The translations under genes and the position numbers were made by a program. The notes under the pieces are model-generated. The model was not told the origin of the DNA. It saw nothing but the letters and a program-made list of their open reading frames with translations, and searched no databases. From NCBI RefSeq assembly GCF_022539315.1, contig NC_066317.1, forward strand, positions 56,271,179 to 56,335,178: a stretch of 64,000 bases of DNA, given 5' to 3'. Position 1 is the stretch's first letter. Each line of letters starts with the position of its first letter. Positions 1 through 11,664 of the stretch are shown one piece after another. This DNA comes from Serinus canaria. Lineage: Eukaryota; Chordata; Aves; Passeriformes; Fringillidae.

Positions 1-3000
1 CTGTGGCTCTCCCTCTGTCCTGGTGCTTAGCTATCTCAGGGAGATGGAGTGGTGGGCACCTCAGGCAGTATCCACAAGCAGCTGAAATGTTCAGTGAAGG
101 CGTATTCCTACCTGTCCTTGCCTTGGATTTACAGCAACTACCTGATTTTTTCTGGTCCTTTGGCTTTAGCTGGGATTGAACAGTTAATTACTGCTTACCA
201 ATGGGCTCCTGCTATTCTTTTCCTCCCAAATCTGACTGAAAGCCTCCCCATCCTGGAAAGTCAACAGACAAAGAAGCTTCCCTTGTCAGAGGGTTCTCAT
301 CTTCCTCAACAGCTCATGCAACGCCATCCCATGGCTGAGGGTGACAAAGCCACCTTGGAAACATCACCTGTGTGCTTCCCTCCAGGAAGCTTTTGGCTTC
401 ACCTGACAGAAGGTTTAGGATTCACAAGTCTAGAGCAGCATCCCTACTGTTTTCTCCCCTGCTCTCTCCAAGTACCTTAGTTGATTGGCCAGGGTCCCTT
501 CCTGTGTCACTTGGCTATCTTTGTGCTGCTTGGGTGCAGAGAACACATTCCCTGGGCAGGAGCCCTTCCATCACACCCATCTGAACATTTCACCAGCCCC
601 TGCTGCTTTTTCATTGCAGTGATGACTGTAATTTGTTTTTTTGGCAAGACATTTGTTCTTTTCTACAACAAAGAATGAATTCTTACTTGCTGGCAGGATA
701 CTGGAGCAGCATAACAAACCATCTTTATTGTGGTGCTACCTGCCAGCAGAGGAAGCCTGTGATACATTAATTTCCCTTCTCCTTACCCTAGCAGGTGGAG
801 TGAGCAACAAATCACTTTCTTCCAAATTACGTTTTTAGTGGAGAACTGTTATAATAACTCTTCTTGCTCACCTCTTTTTCTAGACTACAGTAGCTTTAAG
901 TTCTTTCCTCTAGACTCTCCCAAACTTGGTCCCAAAGCTGGAGGCCATCCTCCTGCCAAGGCTTCCCAGAAACCTTCTGTTGGAACAAAACCAACAGTGT
1001 GATTCTTCCTTTCCATGTTATGCTCCTACTGAAGTACCTTATATTTGATAAAGCAAATTTATCATAAAGTTTGGATGTTTCTTGTGCAGCAGCATGGCCA
1101 AATTGCACCGAGTCTGGGCTGGACTTTAAAGAGATTTAAATATGAATTAATTTTATTTAAGCACCTCAATACCTTACTGAAACTGATCTCTTGCATATTC
1201 TGTTGAGCCTGGCACTTCTTATTATTAAGGTGTATTAGCCATAAATATGGATTAATGGTTTGGCTTTGGGACCCTGACACCTTGATTACAGATAATCAAA
1301 TGTCACTTTATTCCAAGACCTGAAGCAGGCAGCCTAGATGCAATATCAGCTCCTCTCACAATGCCACTATCTTGACATGAACTCCTTGATGTAGTGCTGT
1401 GAAGGGGAGATGAAAGCTGCAAGCTTTGCCCAATTTCCTTTGCACTTCAACAATCTTTACATTTACACTTCCAGCGAGGTGTCAAAGATCTGGATGTTGT
1501 ATTTTTGGATGAGAATTGAAATAAAACACTTCAGGCATGAAGTTAAGTCCTTGAGCCTGAAATCTCAGTGAAATACCAGCAGACCACAAAGAATCAGAGA
1601 CATACTTCACCCTGACAGGTTTTCTGTGCAAATAATGTATTTTTATACAATGCTAATTTAGTGTAAAGACCCCAATCTTGTGAATAAAATAAAATGGAAA
1701 AAATAAAATAAAAAGATAAAATATAATAAAAAAACCTAAAGGCAAGTACTTGTTAAAAAAAACCAAGAAACAAATTCCACAAAAAGAAAAAAAAAAGAAA
1801 ATTATAACAAAAAAGCAAACAAAAACCCATAAACAGCAAAAGCCAAAACAAACAGAAAACTCCACAAAACCCATCCCACACTATTGCTATCAGGCAAATG
1901 GTAGCAATTTCTAGGACATTGCAATTTACAAAAATCTTCCAAATTATGTGGGGCAGCTCCTCAATTGTAGCTGACTTTTCCTAATTATAACAAATTCAAT
2001 TAGTAATTTCTAGGTTGTAAGTTGAAAGCACAACTATAGCTTTCCCTTCAATGCAGTAACATTTAAACATCCCTTTAATCTGAAGTAATTAGTTAGGAAA
2101 TACACTACAGATCATTCTGGGACACTCCGCTAGCAAACAACTGGCATTGCTTAAAAGTTTGTGTCTTGAAAACCTTAAAAGTTTGTGTCTGCTGTCACTT
2201 ATGAAAACCTACACCTCAAAGTCTATAATAGCTTTCACCTAAGCCACAGTGCTTCCTGCTTTTTGAAATGTGCAATAAATCCCTGTGCAAATGTCACATC
2301 ATGCTTTCACATTTCAGTCAATAATCTCAAAACCAACAAATCTCAATCAAGCCTCATAGCAGCACGCTCTCCCACAGTGGGACATGGAATACTATTTCTG
2401 CTTAAGAAATCCATGAAATGAAGAACAGGGAATCTAGCTCACTGACCCAAAATCTGTCTCAGAGTAAGGAACAAGGCCAGAAGGACTTATAGTGCTGGTC
2501 CATCCTAAAGAACAGCACTTGCCTGAGGCAAAGAAACTCTTTGATTTACTTTAGATTTACTCATTGTGTTAGGCTTCACCAAGGGAACGTACAGGACAAT
2601 TCCAAGACCAGGTTTCAGGATTACCCTTTCTCTGGGGATAAACTTCAGGGCAGGTTCACCCCTGTCTGAAACACCATGACTGATGCACACTGTGAGATTT
2701 GAAAAACAAAAAGCTTTGAATGCCACTTTCTTTTCTTGGACCTCCAGGACATCTTTTTTTATTAGTGGTAATTACTTGGAGGCTTTTGTCTGTAACCCTA
2801 AGAAGTGGAGACTTTTTCTCTACAATAAATACATAAATTGCAGATTGCTGTACAATCAGATGACCCCAGGAGTTCCAGTCTTAGGAAATACAGTGAGCAC
2901 AAGTGTTGAGAGACTGCAGTGCAAAAACAACACTTGCCACCTTAACTAAACATTTTCTCCCAGGGTGGAATGCTCCTTTAGTGTAGAGAACCCACAGAAA

Positions 3001-4731
3001 AAAATTTGCATCATATTATCATATAATTATATGGGCTTATTAAGAGCAATCACAGTAAGAACTGAATAACTCCTAACTCCCAAGTCTGTAATGAGCAGGT
3101 TATGGAGTTGCCTGGGCTGTGCAAAGCTTTCTTTGAAGGCAGCAATTAGAGCAAACCTGACTGGGAGCAGGGTTGGCTGATATGTGGCTTGCAGAACAAT
3201 TTACTTTGACTGAACTGTTGTCACAAGTTGTTGAGTTTCCAGTCACATGCAATTCTCTAGAGCTACTAATAATCTGATAACACAGAGAACATTTTTTTCT
3301 CTTTCCTTCATTAATGCACATCTGAGAATTCAGAAACCTAAGTTTAAAGAATAATCTTCCTGTGTCCTGACCTTATGGTTTCCCTGTGTGTTTGAATGGA
3401 AGTGAGAAGGCAGGTCTGCTCCAGGTCTGATGTACAATTAGACCAAATTTAGTATGGCAATATTAAAATGATTGTGCCACTTTGGTGAGGTAAAGTACAC
3501 CTTATTCATACCTACCAGTTAAGTTCTGACTGGCAGCTGTGCTCTACTGCAGCTCCTCTGTTCATCTGGCAGGTGTCACTGGCTGTAGTAGAAAGCAAAC
3601 AGTAAAATTCAGGTTGGCTAACTACTGAAAAAGCATCTTTTCCTCTATTTTCACTTCATTTGAGCAACATTCTCCAAAACACATCAATGTGTATGTCTGT
3701 GCCATCCTAGAAATGGTTCTTTAGCATTAATGAAATTCAGCACTGGTCACATGCTCAGGGATGAGAACTGAAGGCATTTCCTTCTCTAGCAGGAGCAATT
3801 CTTATCTGGTGTCTCCAACTGTACTGAGCAGAGGTCAACCACTGTGCTACAGTTTTAGGGAACACTTAAGGACAGTAACTGATTATCTGAAAACTTGGCT
3901 TGGGTGAGTATCATTTGCTTCTAGCAATATTCACCTACAGAAGTTGAATGGGACCATGAAAATATAACAGCACAGCAATTCTCATGTGCTAAAGAAGGCA
4001 GGTTTTGTCTGCCAAGGTGTTTGAATAGACCAGCTCTCTTCCATAAACTCCAAGTAAATTGTAGTTCAAATTTATTTGTTTCCAAGAAAATCACAACATG
4101 CAAATCAAATGCTTCTGTCTCAAAATCCAGACATAGTACATCTCTAGGTTATAAAACTGATCAAAGATGTACTAACACTGTATGAAAAATGCTGGTTTTC
4201 ACATATTCCTCAATGCAAACACTAAACATTCCCTTAATTTCAGAGAGCTTTATTAGGAGGCTTTCTTACAAGAGTCAGAAAGAAATATAATGCTCATCTT
4301 TGTTTTCTCGTTCATGGTAACACATGGACAAGCCCTAAAGCCAGGCAGATTTAATTTGTAACTCAGGGAATTTCTTAACATCTTCACAGGTTTCACTCCG
4401 GATTGCTGCACTAGTGAACCAAGACAGGGAAAGATCAGAAAGGTGTTTCAGGCTGTTTTAACTGCAGAAGGGAACTGAACTTGGATGCATCTTTAATGGC
4501 ATTGTTCAGCAGAGCCTGAAAGAGACCAAACAGGACGGTGTCCTTTCTAACATCTCATCAGCCTTACAGCCAGTACCCAAATCCTGCCTTTAAAAACTTT
4601 CTTTTAGGGCCCTGCTATGTGTGCTTTTGCAGCTGTACCCACGGCAGTCCCACTGGCCCCTCTGAGCTCTCCTTTTTTCTCTCCTGCTCATGCCTGCACC
4701 TACTTAAGCAATACCCAAGAGAGCTTTGTGG
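1..4731. other. Intergenic, no gene recognised
   Basis: AT-rich sequence without splice-flanked conserved coding segments. The longest frame (49-480, + strand, 143 codons) has no recognisable motif. A 17-bp direct repeat (about 2150-2167 and 2174-2190) and the A-rich block at 1683-1870 are the only structures noted. In mammals the gene upstream of PROM1 in the same orientation is TAPT1, but I find no TAPT1 coding sequence here. Confidence 0.6.
1683..1870. repeat. A-rich low-complexity block
   Basis: About 190 bp are dominated by A with AAAAT, AAAAC and AAAAG units (for example AATAAAATAAAAAG). It may be a decayed poly(A)-type simple repeat. No associated element is identified. Confidence 0.8.
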
Positions 4732-5565
4732 CTAAGCCTTGTAGTTAATAAGATTCAAAGCTTTCCTCCTGAAGTCGTTACCACTCCTGCAAAGAGTGTC
4801 TTGGGTTAGGAACCTTAGTGTCCCTGGGTTAGTGACCTCCCTGAGACTCTGAGTCTCCCAGGGCAGATGGTGCTCCCTTCCCCCCTCCTCAGGTGGGAGA
4901 CTGAAGGCAGAGATTACAGGGCGAGAGAAGAACAATTTACTGCAAAGGACAAGGAGATAAGAAAACCAAAGTAACAGCAACGATATTAATAATAAAAGGT
5001 GCAAGACAAAGAGGCTATTTACACAGAAAAAACACGACAAAGTATCAGCCAGCTCTTCCCACCACAGCATTTCTCCCTCCCCGCAAAGAGTGAGCGTGTC
5101 CCTTACTCCTGTACCTCTCAGTGATGTGAGATGGTACCCAATCGGCCACCGTAAAAAATTAACCCTTCCCTGGCTGAAACGGGGACACACAGCCACTTTA
5201 CTATAGCCACTTTACTATAGCAGTCCTCTTCCCTCGCTGGGCAAGGTTCCAGTGCTGGTGGCTGATGGAAAGAAATGAGTTTGAGTTGGACTGCCAATGC
5301 TGTGGGGTTTCACACACATTCTCCTCCCTACCCTGTGAGCCTCTTTTTAACATCCAGCCCCTCCTCTCAGTTAGCTGATTTGCTGCTACAAGACCCTTCT
5401 AACACCTCAATAATCTCATTTAACCTAACGGGGACCTATTTAACCCATGGGTTAACAGAAGAGCCCACGGGGGAGAGTGAGGCTATCAGAGACAAGGACA
5501 GAGCCCTGGCACACCGAAGAGCAGCTGCTTTTCCAAAGAACACCCTGTTTCACCAGCAGCAGTGA
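4732..5565. repeat. Possible LTR or ERV-derived segment
   Basis: This block differs in texture from its flanks. It has a purine-rich middle (about 4900-5040: AGGACAAGGAGATAAG, AATAATAAAAGG, GACAAAGAGG) followed by CpG-containing, gene-like sequence. A 154-codon minus-strand frame (4732-5196) crosses it, with a hydrophobic Leu-rich centre. The composition resembles solitary endogenous-retrovirus LTRs of songbirds, but I see no clear LTR ends, primer-binding site or target-site duplication. No viral gene is recognised. Confidence 0.25.
5192..5220. repeat. Tandem duplication of a 14-bp unit
   Basis: GCCACTTTACTATA occurs twice in a row, inside the possible LTR-derived segment. Confidence 0.85.
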
Positions 5566-7165
5566 AGAGATGGAGATAAAGGCAACTGTGAACTAGTGTA
5601 CAAACCGGGTTCTCAACACTTCCAGTCAGGACCACTTTTTCCAGAACATCTGGAATTGATACTAATCAGTTCTCCATCTTTGATTTTCCAATATTTTTTA
5701 CTGTTTTCCTACTATCTCTTGCACAATTAATGCAAGTTGTTTGTCCCCTTTTATGGCCACCATATGTTGAAAATCAGAGCTCTGAAGGCAGACTCAGTGC
5801 TGCACAAGCTGTTGCAGTGTTTGAGTGGAGCTGCTGGAGCTCTGCCAGGCGAGGTTCCTCTGGACCCATCCTGCTGCACTTGCTGCTGTCTGTTTCCCAG
5901 ATTCAGTAATATTCCCAATAGCTCTAGTGATCAGGGAAAACACTTGCACAAACACAAGCAAGAGCAGTTCCTATAATCCCCAAGGATTGTCAACAATTGA
6001 GAGGCTGAGCTGGAATTTGATATCTGTAAAAGACTCCAGTGAGAAATTTTCCAGGTTTATGTGCTGCTCTGTCCAGCAGTTGTTTGATGTCCAACTCAGA
6101 AATAAAAACCACCATTGTCACCAGAAATTCTTTTGATGAATATCTGAAAAATGCTTCTAGCAGGATCACTATTTCCTCTGATGTCTCTATTTAAAAAAAA
6201 AAAAAAATCATTAGGGCAAGTTACTCAGAAAACAAATTAAACTTCTTGTATATTATTTTGACAAGAAGCCCAGTCAATTCCCAAGTTTTATGTAAGTATT
6301 CTGTCCTGAAAAAAATAGTCTTTGCATCTGGGATATATAATTTTCTGGCAGCTAACTTGTCTGTTTTCAAGTCCTGTACAGGTGATTTTAGTGTAACTCT
6401 GCACAGCCACAAGTGTCTGAATTAGAGTCTTGGATTCCTTCTGTAACAGGGACTGTAGGCCTGCACAAGTGAAGGCAGCACCAGCTCTGCCTGTCTTAGA
6501 TGCTTGACAAAGGCACAGGTGGAGGATTTGGCTTGCAGTTCTTGGATATCAGACATCCCTTCTTCCTGTGGATCTTCTTTATGATGCCCACTGGCAAATA
6601 TAGGGTAGCTCCTGCTTCACTCTTTTTCAGAAGTGTCCATACTTTGGCTTTGGCTATTGGCATCAGGAGGCTTGGAGTTCTTGTGCCATTATATGAAAAA
6701 ATACCATTATGCAGAACATAATTGTGTAAATAGAAATGGTTGGTTTGATTTTGAGAGCATGGAGGAGATCTCCCTGATCAAGGAATGCCCCAAGGGAGGC
6801 AATATTCATCCAGTAGAGGTAATGGAGGGATGCTGAGTGATGAGGGCACAGCATGATATGGACTATGACATTGAGTGGAAATAACACATGAGTGCAAATA
6901 AAACTCAAATTTCCCTAGTCAGCCAAATTGAGGTAGCAAGAAAGTAGTGGTCATAAAAGATGAAACACCGAATAGTTGGTTTTTTTTGGTGGGGTTTTTT
7001 TTTGGTAATGGCATAAATATAACCAGGTGCACCCAGAAAATACTGGGAAAAGGCTCCAGGCTGAACAAAGATATCTCTGTTTCTTTGCAGCTGGAAATTG
7101 AAATAACTGTTTTGTGGGTTTTGGTTTGGTTTTTTTTTTTTAGTTTTTTTTTTTGTTTGTTTGGT

Positions 7166-7216
<51 letters not shown>

Positions 7217-10200
7217 TTTGTTTGTTTTTGTTTTTTTTTTAATGACTTCAGAGTTCCTGTTATTCCAAAACAGAGGAGGGAGGGTGTCATCTGCCTTTAA
7301 GCTGGCTGCCCTGATGGTGAGCACAATGAACACTGAAAAACAAGACTATTGCAGTATGAACAAGTTGTCAGCTTGAGGATGGACTTTTCCTTTTCTTAAT
7401 CTTTCTCCAAACAGGTAATGGGAGAGGCTCCAGCATTGTCATTTTCTTGGGGAAGAAGTAGTTCTCCCTGCTCAGTTCTTGAGGAACTGCATGAGTGACA
7501 CTTATTATTTCCTTTTATTTTATTTTCTCTTTTAAGCATTGTTATTTCTGTGTCTTTAAGCAGCTTTGCACTATGGATCACATCTATTTTGAAACCCAGA
7601 GACTAAGTTTTGTATGAATACCAGTTAGAGAACCTGAATCCTTATCAGCAAGACTCAAATCCCACCAGTATTACATTTTGCATAAAATATTCAGAATGAA
7701 CTACATATATTTGTAGGGCAAAGGAGCTGTAAATAAGTAAATAGGAAAAAAATGATGTAGGAAAGCATGGCCTGAAGTGTGTATCTAAGACTTGGGAAGT
7801 TATGCATAATGAATAGGTAAGCGTGCTGCTGAATTTGGAGAGTTTCTGTAGGTGGATGATGGAAATTGCACAGCACTGATGTGTAAATAATGCACAATCA
7901 CTTAGTAATTCTGACCTGTTACTTCTGAAACAGAGGAGAATGTGCCAGGAAGAGCCTGACAATAATGCTCAAAATCAGTGCTCAAAATCATGAACATATA
8001 CAGCTCCCAGCAGCCGTTACAAAGGCAGAATGACAATTTGGGAATGGTATTTTGGTGATTCCTTCACCTCTCCTGCCCTCACTCATCACAAGGGGTTTCT
8101 TGCAATTCCATGGATGAGGGTTTCCATTGCAGGATGTTCAAATACTGAACTTTTCAGTTGGTGGAGGGAAAATTCACCTAAAATGTGTGTCCTTTCTACA
8201 GGCAACTGAAAACAAGTACATGCACAGTCTAATTTATTTATAAAATCTCAGAAATGGGCATGTGCTGCTGTAGATGAATCTAAAAGAACAGCTGGCTCAA
8301 GCTAGATGCTGTGGATTGAAATACTAATTAATGTTTTTCTAAAGGCTGTATCTCATACTGCAATTCACCCCAGGACCAGGGAAAAAAGACATTTCACAGC
8401 AAGAGGCTGAGCACTGCCAGTGTTTATATGCTATTGAAACTTCACTCAAAAGCAGCACAAATTTACCCTGAGCTCTTCCTCTGCTTCCACATCCCTAAGT
8501 GGCTCTTTGCAACAGACCACAGTGTTTGTATTTGGAGCAAAACAATTGTAAATACAGAAGCCAGTAAGAAACTAATGTTTTCTATATGCTGATATTTTAT
8601 CTACTGCCTCTCTGCTCTGGTAATTGCCTTGGTGTTGGCAGTGCTGGGACCCCCAGGTAACTCTGCCCAGCAGGTGCATGAAATATTGTGTTGTCTCCAA
8701 GAGGGGCCACATGCTGGGGAGTCCTCATTCAGACCCTCTTGTTTTGGTAAGTAAAAGTAACCAGATCTTTTAAAATCTGGAGGAAATAAATCCTCTACAT
8801 ATTTTTTCCAATTACTGAGGACAAGAAAACCCCTTTACCTTCTCTTTGGTTTCTACAAATTAACTGGAGGGGACTAAGTTGGAGGCCTGGGTCTTTCTCC
8901 AGTTGGCAGCAGTGTTTTGGTCTTTATTTCAGCCCCTGGCCTCTGAGGCACCAGGACTCCTGCTGTCCTGGCAATCTGATCCAAAATAAAATAATGCTGT
9001 GGCTTTGGTAGCTTCCCATTAGGCTTTTTATTGCCCCTCTGTGAAGTGCCCCTTCCTTGCTTGGGGAGCCCCAACAGCCTCTCTGTTTGTTGATAAGACC
9101 AAAGGAAGATCTTCCCACAGTACAGAACCCAGAGCTTTGCCCCTGTCTGACATGCTGTCTAAAAAAATCAATAAAGGAATAAAATCTTTCAGGAAACATC
9201 TTAAATATTTGTGATACTTGTGCTTGAAGGTGATGTATGTTTGTCTCTGAATATGGAAAACCAACTCCCGTCCAGTGCGGTCAGAATGGATAAACAAGGT
9301 GTCATGCATAATTTTAATGGTGGAAATAACTTTCCATGGGTGACAGAATGAGGATAAATGCATTTAATATGAAATCCTTGTTTATATATGGACACATAGC
9401 CTATATTTCTCATACATGGTGATGTATTTTCTAAAGTGTTTTTAAGGATTTAATAGCTCCAGTTCTGCTCAAAAGAGATTCCACCAGACCATGTGGAAAT
9501 TCTCCCCTTCCTTTAAGAAGTTTAATACATGGGCAAAAGAAGCAGCTGCTGAAGGCAGAAGCCTGACAGGGTCAGCAAAAGCCCCCACATGAAGCAGCCA
9601 TAGCATCCTTTGCCTACAAGAAGAGGAATTGCTGCTGGTAGTGAGGGGCTTGGGGGGTTGGCTGTGTGGGGCAGGGCTGCTCTGGTGGGGGGCAGAGGCA
9701 GCTCTGCCCCATTCTTCAGTGGGAGCTGTATCAGGAGGTGCTCACTGCAAGAAAACAGAAATTCAGCTCTTTCTGTTCTGTCAAGAAAACTTGCTCCAGT
9801 CTTGCAACACTGACCCATGTAACACTGAAGCCCTGTGGAGGATGAGTCTGAGTTCTAACATGACACTCTGATCTCAGCTGAGCTTCTCTCGTGTGGTGGG
9901 GGAAGCAAATAAAAGCATGAAAAAGGGGCTAAAATATATTTGGAATCTTCTGCCCCATGTCAGTGGCCATGATAGCTGCACAGTTGCCATGCTGAAGGCA
10001 GCCTTTTTCTCAGTCAAAACACAACAAAAGGGAACAATTCTCAATTGAGTATTGAGGCGCTGTAATTTCATTTCCAATGGCTTTCCTACTATCTGAAGCA
10101 AAAGGCCAGCACTGCCAGAGGGATCTGAATGGTTCTGACTAATATAAACAAGTATTCAGATGTGATTCTTCCTTTGCAAGCTGATCCCCTCGTGTATTTA

Positions 10201-11200
10201 CCTAAGCCATTCTCTTCTGGGGGTAGCTTGATGACACACTTCCAGCGCAAGAATCACTAAACTAGATTTAGTCATGCATACTTGAGTCACAGTCTTGTGT
10301 TACTTAATTTAGTACAGGCCATTAAATATTTTTACCTCTGTATTAGGGTCAGGATAGGAGAACTAATCAAGAGAGATTCACAGAGGCTTTATGTGTCATA
10401 CAAAGTACTCAAGCTAATCTTCCACACTCAAACTTACTCCTCACCACATGTGACTGAGAGAAAAATCCACAGAGGTCAGACAGTTCATGTATATACACAT
10501 GTATTTACATGTGAGTTTGCTGAGACAAGTGTGCATGTGTGCAGGGGAAATATTAAACATTAAAACTATCTTCATTTCAAAGCAAAGCATTTCAAGGTGA
10601 GAATAAAGATGTTCAAGGTCAGCCAGAGCAGAGGCACAGAATCCCCAGCCTGGTCTGACCTGAAGATGTTTTGTTAATTCACCATGGGGGTATTGCAGTG
10701 GCACAAAATACTGCTTAGTTCAGCATTGCTACCTTGGAGGAGGATGTGCTTGTTGGGGTTTCAAAGCACATGGTTTATTAATATATTGAGACAGTTACAC
10801 TGGTGCAAACATCCTTGTTACACAGAGACCCAAAGTAAAAAGACACATTTGGCATAATCATTTTGGAAATCTTAATCTATTTATCCTCTTTAGTATTCAT
10901 CTTGTTAAACATGTACAGCACTAGATAAATTGGTGCTACTTAAATATTTATCAAATGTCTCCCTGCATGTTTAAATAGCAAGCAGGCAGCCAGTCATAAA
11001 CATCAACATTTTTTTTTTATCATTCCTCCACGATCATCTACATTTCTTCTTTGTCCCTCAAAGGCTCAGGATCACAGTCAGCCCAGTGCCACAGAGCAGG
11101 GAGAAGGCAGGCAGGGTCTGACAGGCTGGGCTACAGGGGTGGGAGCAGAGCCCAGAAGCGCCTTTGGGCTGAGCCCCGGGTCCCTGGCCCAGCAGTGCAG
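5566..11200. other. Intergenic, no gene recognised
   Basis: Unremarkable AT-rich sequence apart from the T tract at 7125-7243 and an A run near 6192-6206. Short open frames lack conserved motifs or splice context. Confidence 0.6.
7125..7243. repeat. Long T tract with GTTT units
   Basis: This is almost pure T, with interspersed GTTTG/GTTTGTTTG units and an uninterrupted run of nearly 50 T. It may be a poly(A) tail of a retroposed copy inserted in minus orientation or an expanded simple repeat. No retroposed gene is recognisable downstream. Lysine- or phenylalanine-only frames across it are artefacts. Confidence 0.9.
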
Positions 11201-11664
11201 TCCCTGTGTGGGGCTGCAGGGCTGGAGCCGTGCTCAGCTCCTCGCACAGTTCCCTGTCCCTCTGTGGGGCTGCAGGGCTGGAGCCGTGCTCAGCAATCCT
11301 CGCACAGTTCCCTGTCCCTGTGCGGGGCTGCAGGGCTGGAGCCGTGCTCAGCTCCTCGCACAGTTCCCTGCCCCTCTGTGGGGCTGCAGGGCTGGAGCCG
11401 TGCTCAGCTCCTCGCACAGTTCCCTGCCCCTGTGTGGGGCTGCAGGGCTGGAGCCGTGCTCAGCTCCTCGCACAGTTCCCTGTCCCTCTGTGGGGCTGCA
11501 GGGCTGGAGCCGTGCTCAGCTCCTCGCACAGTTCCCTGTCCCCTCTGTGGGGCTGCAGGGCTGGAGCCGTGCTCAGCTCCTCGCACAGTTCCCTGTCCCT
11601 CTGTGGGGCTGCAGGGCTGGATCTGTGCTCAGCTCCTCGCACAGTTCCCTACTGCTCTGTGGGG
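11201..11664. repeat. GC-rich minisatellite, 56-bp unit, about eight copies
   Basis: A unit containing TGTGGGGCTGCAGGGCTGG and then AGCTCCTCGCACAGTTCCCTG recurs with starts at about 11207, 11263, 11321, 11377, 11433, 11489, 11546 and 11602, with a partial unit at 11658. The spacing is 56 bp except for one 58-bp and one 57-bp step caused by small insertions. Copies are nearly identical. Because 56 is not a multiple of three and the unit has no forward stop codon, all three forward frames stay open across the array, which produces spurious long ORFs. I do not call a protein here. Confidence 0.95.

Noticed and set aside
6905..7376. Lys-rich or Phe-rich frames over the T tract
   Set aside because: Translation of a homopolymer run.
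11201..11664. CRISPR-like array
   Set aside because: Units are contiguous with no unique spacers, and the genome is vertebrate. It is a minisatellite.
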